Origin: Acidobacteriota bacterium
Lineage (GTDB): Bacteria; Acidobacteriota; Terriglobia; 20CM-2-55-15
Assembly (NCBI GenBank): GCA_003223895.1
Contig: QHXD01000880.1
Coordinates: 1 to 6,308 of the forward strand
Length of the DNA stretch: 6,308 nucleotides
Reading direction: 5' to 3'
Below the pieces are notes generated by a model that was not told the origin of the DNA, did no database searches, and saw nothing but the letters and a program-made list of their open reading frames with translations. Made by a program: the position numbers and the translations under genes. Below are positions 1 to 5,484 of this stretch, in pieces (positions within the stretch are counted from its first letter, which is position 1; every line of letters begins with the position of its first letter).

Positions 1-124
1 TTTTCACACAGGTTATGGCGCCCGTTTCATCACCCGACCCACACCGAAGCTCCTGATGACCCTCGATTTCGCCCACAGCAATGAAGGATGGCGCATGTAT
101 GTCAATTTCAATCCGACGTTCTAG
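1..124 (+). CDS. C-terminal end of an Omp85/BamA-like outer-membrane beta-barrel protein (partial)
   Basis: The frame is open from base 2 to the TAG at 122-124 and gives about 40 residues, containing GARFITRPTPKLLMTLDF and ending in YVNFNPTF. Alternating hydrophobic and polar residues with a terminal phenylalanine are typical of the last strands of an outer-membrane barrel and its C-terminal BAM recognition signal. The GARF...PTPKL...LDFAHSNEGWRMYVNFNPTF pattern resembles the end of the surface-antigen (D15/Omp85) domain. The 5' part lies outside the window, so any POTRA domains cannot be seen and BamA, TamA and a patatin-Omp85 fusion cannot be told apart. The stop codon overlaps the Shine-Dalgarno sequence of the next gene, which suggests co-transcription. 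Barrel C-terminus is fairly secure; the subfamily is inference. Confidence 0.68.
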   Translation, partial: FHTGYGARFITRPTPKLLMTLDFAHSNEGWRMYVNFNPTF

Positions 125-128
125 GAGG
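123..128 (+). promoter_or_regulatory. Shine-Dalgarno AGGAGG overlapping the upstream stop codon
   Basis: A full AGGAGG lies 3 nt before the ATG at 132 and overlaps the TAG stop of the barrel gene. The spacing is short, but this is the only strong ribosome site near the candidate starts. The earlier in-frame ATGs at 81 and 99 lie inside the barrel gene and have no comparable site. It therefore decides the start of the kinase-like gene and suggests translational coupling. Confidence 0.6.
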
Positions 129-131
129 CGG

Positions 132-1454
132 ATGCGATTCTGGACAAAAGCCGCTTTCCTGCTCTTCCTCGCGCTTGCAACCGCCCTGGCTGTGCACATC
201 GACGTCCGCGCCGCCATTGATGTTCTCTGGCTCGATTTCGATATGAAGAACATTCCCGAGCCCCAGGCACGCAGCGCGAGTTTCTACGATGATTTTTTCC
301 GTGAACAGTGGGTTGAAGAAGCGAAACAGAATCTCGACGTTCCGCGATGGTTTCGGGCCCTGGCCGGAAATCCGAAGCCTGCCATGAATGTCAATGCAGT
401 CGATGAAGTGCCCGACTCGAGCTGGTACACCAACCGCCACCATCTGCGCCACATGAGTATCGAGGAGCTGGTGCGTGGTCCCAACCAGGGCGGCCCGCCA
501 GACTTCGATCAGGCCACGATCGCGAAAACCAAGGATTCCGGAGTCACGCCGGGTATGCAGCTCAGGGACAGGGAAGGGCGGGTGTACTTCATCAAGTTTG
601 ATAATGCGAATGCTCCGGAGCTCATGTCCGGTGCCGAAGTCATTTCCACCAAGATTCTCTATGCCGCGGGCTACAACGTTCCCGAAAACTACGTCGCATA
701 CATCCAACCCGACCAGCTCATCATTGGACAACAGCTCGAGGTTCGTGCTGCTTCGAACAAGCGGAGACCATTTACACGTCAGGATCTGACGAAATTACTC
801 GAACCCACCGCAAGAATGCCGGATGGACGCTATCGGGTCCTTGCGAGCAAATTCCTGCCGGGGACGCCAAAGGGGCCTTTTCCGCACGTCGGAATCCGCT
901 ACGACGACCCTAATGACCTCATACCTCACGAGCATCGGCGGGAGCTGCGTGGCCTGCGCGTGATCGCTTCCTGGATCAATCACTGGGACATGAAGGAAGA
1001 ACAGAGTCTGGATATGTACGTCGAAGAACACGGCCGTAAGTTCCTTCGGCATTATCTGCTCGACTTCGGGTCAACGCTGGGCGCCGAATATCCGCCGGAA
1101 TACTTTCGCGGCCGTGAGCACGCCTTCGATCTCGGGAGCGTCATACGCGAAATGTTCACGCTCGGGTTTTACGAATCGGCGGGCGAGAAACAGGGCGTCG
1201 TCGTGTTGCCGCAAGTTGGGGCGTTTACGTCGACTGACTTCGATCCGAAGAACTGGAAGACGACATATCCGGCCACCCGCATTATCCTGTCGTTCAGCGA
1301 AGCCGAGCTTCGCAAGATCGTCGAGACCGCGGAGTACACAGATCCCATGGCGACCGAGTACATTCTGCGGACACTCTTGGAGCGAAGGCGTAAGGTGGCC
1401 GATCACTGGCTGAGGCAGGTCAATCCGATCGCGCAATTCTCGGTCGAGACCTGA
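132..1454 (+). CDS. Membrane-anchored protein with a protein-kinase-like fold
   Basis: A 440-residue protein (from ATG 132). Residues 4-22 form a hydrophobic signal/anchor helix with no lipobox, so the rest probably lies in the periplasm. The body carries motifs in kinase order: a beta3-like lysine in VYFIKFD (K155), a helix-C-like glutamate in SGAEVIST (E169), a catalytic-loop-like HWDMKEEQ (H284, D286, Q291) and a metal-binding-like LLDFGSTLG (D311). HWDMKEEQ aligns position for position with canonical HRDLKPEN, except that the metal-binding Asn is Gln. The DEVPDSSWYTNRH signature (about 91-103) belongs to a family I know only as hypothetical proteins. The segment TTYPATRIILSF (about 378-389) may be a deletion junction, because related proteins, as I recall, have about 14 more residues there. 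An in-frame ATG at 81 would add 17 residues. Kinase-like fold is inference from motifs; activity and substrate are unknown. Confidence 0.66.
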   Translation: MRFWTKAAFLLFLALATALAVHIDVRAAIDVLWLDFDMKNIPEPQARSASFYDDFFREQWVEEAKQNLDVPRWFRALAGNPKPAMNVNAVDEVPDSSWYTNRHHLRHMSIEELVRGPNQGGPPDFDQATIAKTKDSGVTPGMQLRDREGRVYFIKFDNANAPELMSGAEVISTKILYAAGYNVPENYVAYIQPDQLIIGQQLEVRAASNKRRPFTRQDLTKLLEPTARMPDGRYRVLASKFLPGTPKGPFPHVGIRYDDPNDLIPHEHRRELRGLRVIASWINHWDMKEEQSLDMYVEEHGRKFLRHYLLDFGSTLGAEYPPEYFRGREHAFDLGSVIREMFTLGFYESAGEKQGVVVLPQVGAFTSTDFDPKNWKTTYPATRIILSFSEAELRKIVETAEYTDPMATEYILRTLLERRRKVADHWLRQVNPIAQFSVET

Positions 1455-1457
1455 GGC

Positions 1458-1462
1458 GAAGG
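1458..1462 (+). promoter_or_regulatory. Shine-Dalgarno GAAGG for a TTG-started small gene
   Basis: GAAGG lies 7 nt before the TTG at 1470 and just after the stop of the kinase-like gene. The in-frame ATG at 1488 has no good ribosome site, so the TTG start is preferred. Confidence 0.4.
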
Positions 1463-1469
1463 CATCACT

Positions 1470-1763
1470 TTGAAGTTTCAGGATCTCATGGTGGATTGGA
1501 ATCTGGCCGATGGCGCGGCGACAGAATACGTATACCAGATCAAAGGACATCACTATAAGTCTGCAGAAATGAGCACACGAGGCCGGCTCGTTCTGGTGGA
1601 CCGCAAGACATTGAGTGAAGCACTCGAGAAGAGTGCCCCTGACCGGCCGATCGCAGTCACAATTCGAACCATGCGAGTCGGGACGGATCGCGATCCGGTC
1701 ACCGTTTACTTATTTGCAAAACGCAGCGGAGAATTTGTCGTTGGACGAATCTCGCGCGGGTAG
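1470..1763 (+). CDS. Small protein of unknown function (97 aa)
   Basis: I do not recognise this protein. It starts at a TTG preceded by GAAGG, 15 nt after the kinase-like gene, and ends at TAG 1761-1763. An ATG at 1488 would remove six residues. The sequence has no signal peptide or membrane segment. It is mixed alpha/beta in character, with strand-like stretches such as ATEYVYQIKGHHYKS, GRLVLVDRK, IAVTIRTMRVG and VTVYLFAKRSGEFVVGRI. No cysteines or metal-binding motif are visible. Its position suggests co-transcription with the kinase-like gene. It could be a small accessory protein or the remnant of something larger; the orientation and the close spacing support it being coding. Confidence 0.5.
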   Translation: MKFQDLMVDWNLADGAATEYVYQIKGHHYKSAEMSTRGRLVLVDRKTLSEALEKSAPDRPIAVTIRTMRVGTDRDPVTVYLFAKRSGEFVVGRISRG

Positions 1764-1856
1764 ATGTGGGGCCCATCTAAACGTCTTTAACGGTTTCTTC
1801 CAAAAAACAGGCCGGTCCGTAAATCTACTGGGGAAAAAGTCTTCTGGATGCGGAAC

Positions 1857-1883
1857 GTACCGGCGGTCTGTGACCGCCGGTAC
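1857..1883. terminator. Perfect 12-bp inverted repeat between convergent genes (possible bidirectional terminator or REP-like palindrome)
   Basis: GTACCGGCGGTC (1857-1868) and GACCGCCGGTAC (1872-1883) are exact reverse complements around a TGT loop. They form a very stable hairpin 10 nt past the stop of the phosphatase gene on the minus strand and about 93 nt past the 97-aa gene on the plus strand. There is no adjacent T-tract on either strand; the nearest on the minus-strand transcript is TTTTT about 20 nt further on. It is therefore not a canonical intrinsic terminator. The convergent position favours an end-of-transcript structure, and the exact symmetry would also suit a dispersed repetitive palindrome. 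The rest of the 1764-1893 gap shows nothing recognisable. Confidence 0.6.
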
Positions 1884-1893
1884 AGTCAGGAAT

Positions 1894-2454
1894 TTACTGG
1901 CGTTCGGTGGCCAGAATTCGGGGAACCGATTTCGCCGCCGGCAGCGGCTTGAATTCGAACACCTGGTCCTTGATGGCGCTGTACCACCACCGCAGACCGA
2001 TATCGCGGGCTTCGTCGTAGGCCTTCCTGGCATCCCACCCTTGTTTTGCGATGCGATAAAGGGCGGCCAGGGCGCCGGTGCGGTCTGCACCACGGCGGCA
2101 ATGGAAGAAGACCGGATAGTTCGCGGGATCATTCAGCACTTCAAAATACTTCGTGATGGCTTGATCCGGAATTTTCGACCAGGGCTTCGGGTCGTCGATA
2201 GCAATCTGGATGTAGTTCATACCCAATTGCTTGACTATGGCTTCCTCGTCATTCTCCATGCGGAGATTGATGATCGTTTTGACTCCCTGCTGCTTCAGGA
2301 ACGCAAAACCCTTTTTGTCCGGTTGACCTCCTCGAAAGACGCCGTCAGCCATCATATGGAACCGGGGAATACTGTTCGACGAAGGTAGTTCCGACCCTGC
2401 CAGGACAACCACAGTAGCCGGAATAACAACTATGAAAGCGATAAGTTTAAACAT
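1894..2454 (-). CDS. Exported atypical dual-specificity (PFA-DSP/Siw14-like) phosphatase
   Basis: A 186-residue protein from ATG 2454 to TAA 1894-1896. The N-terminus (MFKLIAFIVVIPATVVVLAG) is a signal peptide or anchor, so the enzyme should act outside the cytoplasm. The catalytic P-loop is HCRRGADRTG, with nucleophile Cys119 and Arg125, matching the HCx5R(S/T) signature of cysteine phosphatases. FRGGQPDKKGFAFLKQQGV and INLR in the N-terminal half match the plant/fungal atypical dual-specificity group, where yeast Siw14 cleaves inositol pyrophosphates. The DD at 87-88 is the likely general-acid loop. The length is complete for a single catalytic domain. An upstream in-frame GTG at 2472 would add six residues before the signal sequence and cannot be excluded. 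The gene converges on the 97-aa gene and diverges from the transporter. Phosphatase fold is secure; the substrate is unknown. Confidence 0.88.
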   Translation of the reverse strand: MFKLIAFIVVIPATVVVLAGSELPSSNSIPRFHMMADGVFRGGQPDKKGFAFLKQQGVKTIINLRMENDEEAIVKQLGMNYIQIAIDDPKPWSKIPDQAITKYFEVLNDPANYPVFFHCRRGADRTGALAALYRIAKQGWDARKAYDEARDIGLRWWYSAIKDQVFEFKPLPAAKSVPRILATERQ

Positions 2455-2545
2455 GCGACAGTCAGGATACACAAAAACGGAGTCCTTGAAAAGTGGCTCT
2501 GGGCGTGGGTTTCAGCCGATCCCTGTTTGTGACAGATCCGTTGCA

Positions 2546-2561
2546 TGGCACGCCGCTTGCA
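2546..2561 (+). promoter_or_regulatory. Sigma-54 (RpoN) -24/-12 promoter
   Basis: TGGCACG-CCGC-TTGCA matches the sigma-54 consensus TGGCACG-N4-TTGC(A/T) exactly, with GG at 2547-2548 and GC at 2559-2560. Transcription should start about 12 nt after the GC, near 2571-2573. It faces the transporter gene, whose start candidates (GTG 2586, ATG 2607) fall just downstream with ribosome sites AAAGGGG and GGAG. Sigma-54 promoters need an activator ATPase bound upstream. The 2473-2545 stretch is short, and I see only a weak CTGT-N5-ACAG dyad at 2523-2535. Confidence 0.7.
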
Positions 2562-2606
2562 CCTTGATTTGTGAAAGGGGCCGCCGTGCAATCGGAGAAT
2601 CTGAAA

Positions 2607-3913
2607 ATGCAGAACCCTTTCGAGCGATTCCTGTCGATGTTCGCGCCCGTCCGCAGCGGCGAGGGATTCACATCCGTTCTATTGATGATCGATGTTTTCC
2701 TGCTGTTGACCGCCTACTACATCATCAAACCGGTTCGGGAAGCCCTCATCCTGGGCGAACTCGGTGCGGAAATCAAAAGCTATGCGGGGGCGGGACAGGC
2801 GTTGCTGTTCCTGTTTATCATTCCTGTCTATGGCGCCATCGCCAGCCGTGTCAATCGTGTCCGGCTCATCAACGGCGTGACCGCGTTTTTCATTTCAAAT
2901 CTTTTGATTTTTTACTTCCTCGGCGATGCCGGGATTCAGCTCGGTGTTGTCTTCTTCCTTTGGGTAGGTCTTTTCAATCTGATCCTGATCGCCCAATTCT
3001 GGGCATTCGCGAATGATATCTACACCCACGAGCAGGGGAAGCGTCTATTCGCCGTAGTCGGTATCGGGAGTTCCCTTGGAGGCATTTTCGGCGCGCGCCT
3101 GGCGGGCTGGCTTTTCAACCCCCTGGGTCCATACCCGATGATGTTGGTGACGGCGGTGCTGCACAACCGTGAAAAGCGAGCGATTGCCGTGAAGGGTCCC
3201 CGAAAGGTGGAAGACATCAAGCTCCCGCCGTCGGGCGGCTTCCGCCTGGTGTTCAAGAGCCGTTATCTATTGCTGATTGCCATGCTTATATTGCTCTCAA
3301 ATCTCGTGAATACAACGGGGGAATTTATTCTCGGCAAAGCAGTCGCTCAACACGCAAGAGAGGCCGTTGGTGCCGCGGGTGCCGCCAGCCAGGAGGCCTA
3401 TATCGGCAAGTTCTACGCCGACTTCTTTTTCTGGGTCAATACGCTGAGCGGCGCGCTTCAGATGTTCGCCGTTTCGCGAATCATCAGGCGTTTCGACGTC
3501 CGGCCTGCACTCTTGTTCCTTCCAATAATCGCTCTCGGAAGTTACACCTTGCTGGCTTTCGTGCCGATCCTGAGTTTTATTCAATTTGCCAAGATTGCGG
3601 AGAACAGCACCGACTATTCGATTCAGAACACCGCCCGCCATGCCCTGTTCCTGCCGACCAACCGGGAGTCCAAGTTTTCTTCTGGCGTGTGGGCGATGCC
3701 TTATCGGCACTTCTGGTGTTCCTCGGAACCAGACTCGCCTTCGACAGTCGCAATTTCGCACTGGTGAATATAGTTTTGGTCTGCCTGTGGCTGGGCGTCG
3801 TGTACAGCATCACGCGAATCGACAGGCGCGCGGACGAGGAGCCGGGGTCCTCAGCCGAAGTACAACCTGAGGCCGCCCAGGCTTCGGCAGCCACCGAAGA
3901 AGTTACGGCTTGA
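2607..3913 (+). pseudogene. ATP/ADP-translocase (TLC/NTT) family transporter, frameshifted
   Basis: This is a multi-pass inner-membrane carrier of the nucleotide transporter (TLC) family in its bacterial, non-parasite form. Visible family features are KPVREALIL at residues 41-49, AFANDIYTHEQGKRLF at 133-148 with a Gly-rich GIGSSLGGIFGARLAG helix after it, NTTGEFILGK, and KIAENSTDYSIQNTARHALFLPTNRESK at 329-356. After Lys356 (codon 3672-3674) the frame goes off-family and stops at 3767, while the family sequence resumes in another frame from 3677 (FFWRVGDALSALLVFLGT). Homologues, as I recall, have about nine residues between these points where only 2 nt remain, implying loss of roughly 25 nt. 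Residues 180-190 (LVTAVLHNREK) also look short of a helix. ATG 2607 fits the family N-terminus and has GGAG 9 nt upstream; GTG 2586 is the alternative. The transported substrate is not predictable. Confidence 0.72.
3677..3913 (+). pseudogene. Displaced C-terminal segment of the TLC-family transporter
   Basis: This reading frame supplies the missing carrier end: FFWRVGDALSALLVFLGT, then a last membrane helix near ALVNIVLVCLWLGVVYSI, then a charged Ala/Glu-rich cytoplasmic tail ending at TGA 3911-3913. A GTG at 3689 could in principle start it, but no ribosome site is evident and the sequence continues the upstream protein. It should be read as the 3' part of the same gene. Its last 11 nt overlap the 3' end of the convergent response-regulator gene. 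Confidence 0.65.
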
Positions 3914-4565
3914 TGAGGCGTTCGCGGACGGCATAACGGACCAGCTCCACAATAGAGCTGAAGCCCAATTTGCGCATGACTGCCGCTCGATGTGTTTCGA
4001 CCGTTTTGACGCTGATTCCGAGAGCCGCAGCAACTTGCTTGTTGGATTGTCCAGCACTCAGCAACTGGACGACTTCGCGCTCACGATCGGTCAGAGGTGA
4101 AGGTTCATTGGAGTGAGCCGTGGACTTCAAGAAGCTGTTAAGAAGAGTTTCAGACGCTCTGGCCGCAAAGAAAGGCTTGTGCCTCGACACACTTTCGATT
4201 GCTTCGATGAGCGCTCGCCCGCCTTCGGATTTCAAAACGAATGCGCGAGCACCGGCGGACAGAACCTCGCGGATTAGATATTCGGTATCGTGCATCGTGA
4301 AAATCAGCACTTCAATTTGCGGCTGATCTTTCTTGATCAGGCGCGTCGCTTGCAGTCCGTCCAATTCAGCCATTTCCAAATCCAGCACGGCGATATCAGG
4401 CTGCAGTTGTGCAGCGAGCCTGACAGCTTCCGTTCCAGTGCTGGCTTCACCACATACCTGCCAGCCTTCCCGGCCTTCCAACATGGTGCGCACACCTTTG
4501 CGCACGACATCGTGGTCGTCGGCCAACAAGACCCTGACCGTGACTTTGACTGGCTGTGGTTTCAT
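3903..4565 (-). CDS. NarL/LuxR-family two-component response regulator
   Basis: A complete 220-residue regulator. The N-terminal receiver (about 9-125) has the acidic pair Asp16-Asp17 in LLADDHD, the phospho-acceptor Asp62 in AVLDLEM, Thr90 in IFTMHD and Lys112 in VLKSE. The C-terminal GerE/LuxR helix-turn-helix (about 156-215) has PLTDREREVVQLLSAGQSN and the recognition segment ISVKTVETHRAAVMRKLG. The length and all key residues are normal. The ATG at 4565 overlaps the TGA of the upstream kinase remnant by four bases (ATGA), with GAGG 7 nt before it inside the kinase gene, so its translation is coupled to that of the kinase. The stop lies inside the convergent transporter gene (11-nt overlap). 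Its natural partner is presumably the kinase upstream, which looks non-functional here. Target genes are unknown. Confidence 0.93.
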   Translation of the reverse strand: MKPQPVKVTVRVLLADDHDVVRKGVRTMLEGREGWQVCGEASTGTEAVRLAAQLQPDIAVLDLEMAELDGLQATRLIKKDQPQIEVLIFTMHDTEYLIREVLSAGARAFVLKSEGGRALIEAIESVSRHKPFFAARASETLLNSFLKSTAHSNEPSPLTDREREVVQLLSAGQSNKQVAAALGISVKTVETHRAAVMRKLGFSSIVELVRYAVRERLIKP

Positions 4566-5039
4566 TCAAGAGCCTCTGTCGGAAGCGGTACCTCCGCCAC
4601 AAGCCGAACGCCTTCGTCGTTGGACTCGAAGTCCAGACGTCCGCCCAGGCGGCGAAGCCGCTCCTTCATACTCGGTATTCCAACTCCGAACCGGACCGGG
4701 CTCTCCGGCGAGCTCCGAAGGGAGGATCTCACGCATGTTCTTTCCGAGAAACTGTTCGGGCGCAGCATAAAGGTTGGCCGGATCTGTCGCATACCAGTCC
4801 AGGTACGTGCCGTCCTCATCCAACAGAAACATCAGGTCCGGCAGAGCGCTGAGGATGGCTTTGGTTTTTGTCTCGGATTCCTTCACAACGCCAAGAAGAG
4901 CGCCGATATACCAGTCGTACCCTTGCCACGTAACTGACAACAAAACTGCGCATCGCCCTAACATGTTCAGTTCTCCGTCTGGTTTGCGGACCGGGCATCC
5001 TGCGCATGGAAGATGAAGAGAGCGGCGACATGCTACCAC
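4562..5039 (-). pseudogene. PAS histidine kinase remnant with internal deletion and frameshift
   Basis: Read on the minus strand from GTG 5039, one frame holds a PAS domain from about 4880 to 4704 (KESETKTKAILSALPDLMF, then DEDGTYLDWYA, then EQFLGKNMREILPSELAG). From about 4690 the next kinase-specific sequence is in a different frame: FGVGIPSMKERLRRLGG, with the G2 box, and a C-terminal end EVPLPTEALE at TGA 4562-4564. This is the tail of a HATPase_c domain of the NarX/DesK type. A normal protein would have the rest of the PAS, a HisKA_3 helix with the phosphorylated His, and the N and G1 boxes between these points. All are absent, and the two pieces are joined within about 15 nt out of frame. 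Autokinase activity is therefore not expected. The start overlaps the preceding receiver-like gene, with AGGAG just upstream; the exact start (GTG 5039 or ATG 4964) is uncertain. Confidence 0.75.
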
Positions 5040-5428
5040 GTGCTCCTGTGAAATGCCGCTTTCTTTGCACTGACATCCGAGACGTCATGTGGCAGACCTT
5101 TCCAGGCGACATTTCCTGACGCGAGTTGCACCATCGAATCCACAGTGTCACCGATCTCGTCCGGATCTGCGCACGTCATCACGAATGACCGATCGGGAAA
5201 GCGGCAGAGCAGACTCCGGACAACCGAGGACGACTCGTCGTAAGGCGGTTTGAGATCAAATACCACGACAGTCGGACCGCACGACGCGATCAAGTCTTGT
5301 ATTTCTTCTGCGCCTCGAGACGGTTCGACGCCGCGCGATCTGAGGTTCCGATGAAGTAGAACAAAAGAGACCAATTGAATGACATCGGGATTCCAGAGAA
5401 TCAGCGCCACGTCTATTCGTGTATTCAT
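5033..5428 (-). CDS. Degenerate, shortened receiver-like protein
   Basis: A 131-residue protein from ATG 5428 to TAG 5033-5035. It has the look of a response-regulator receiver: strand VALILWN (7-13), helix VIQLVSFVLLHRNL (16-29), strand TVVVFDLK with Asp58 at the phospho-acceptor position (53-60), and strand SFVMTCA (81-87). The acidic pair after the first strand is replaced by Trp-Asn. After the fourth strand the chain passes directly to PDEIGDTVDSMVQLAS, which resembles the last helix, so helix 4 and strand 5 with the conserved Lys-Pro appear to be missing. It is therefore a pseudo-receiver at best and may be a deletion product. No clear ribosome site precedes ATG 5428. The TAG lies 7 nt within the kinase remnant's putative start region, and the gene follows the membrane-protein gene by 56 nt that show nothing recognisable. 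Moderately sure it is coding; function unknown. Confidence 0.55.
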   Translation of the reverse strand: MNTRIDVALILWNPDVIQLVSFVLLHRNLRSRGVEPSRGAEEIQDLIASCGPTVVVFDLKPPYDESSSVVRSLLCRFPDRSFVMTCADPDEIGDTVDSMVQLASGNVAWKGLPHDVSDVSAKKAAFHRSTW

Positions 5429-5484
5429 GGGGCTCGATGGTGCGTCCCGGCGAGCAGAAAGTCGATAGGTAAAACTCCGGAATA

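Noticed and set aside
108..731. A 207-codon minus-strand open frame opposite the kinase-like gene
   Set aside because: The plus strand carries the family motifs; the minus-strand translation shows no domain and no ribosome site was found.
1615..2388. A 257-codon plus-strand open frame opposite the phosphatase
   Set aside because: It lies antisense to a gene with an unmistakable phosphatase signature, its translation has no recognisable domain, and it overlaps the 97-aa gene and the hairpin.
2464..2495. A sigma-70-like promoter (TTTTCA, 17 nt, TATCCT) for the phosphatase on the minus strand
   Set aside because: It would put transcription start almost at the ATG, requiring a leaderless mRNA, and the -35 match is partial; too weak to list as a feature.
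2523..2535. CTGT-N5-ACAG dyad as an activator site for the sigma-54 promoter
   Set aside because: The arms are only 4 bp and it sits much closer to the promoter than usual enhancer sites; chance is sufficient.
2571..2606. GTG 2571 as the transporter start
   Set aside because: It coincides with the predicted transcription start of the sigma-54 promoter and adds residues not typical of the family N-terminus.
4290..4937. Plus-strand open frames opposite the response regulator and kinase remnant
   Set aside because: They mirror coding sequence with clear regulator and PAS motifs on the minus strand, and their translations look random.
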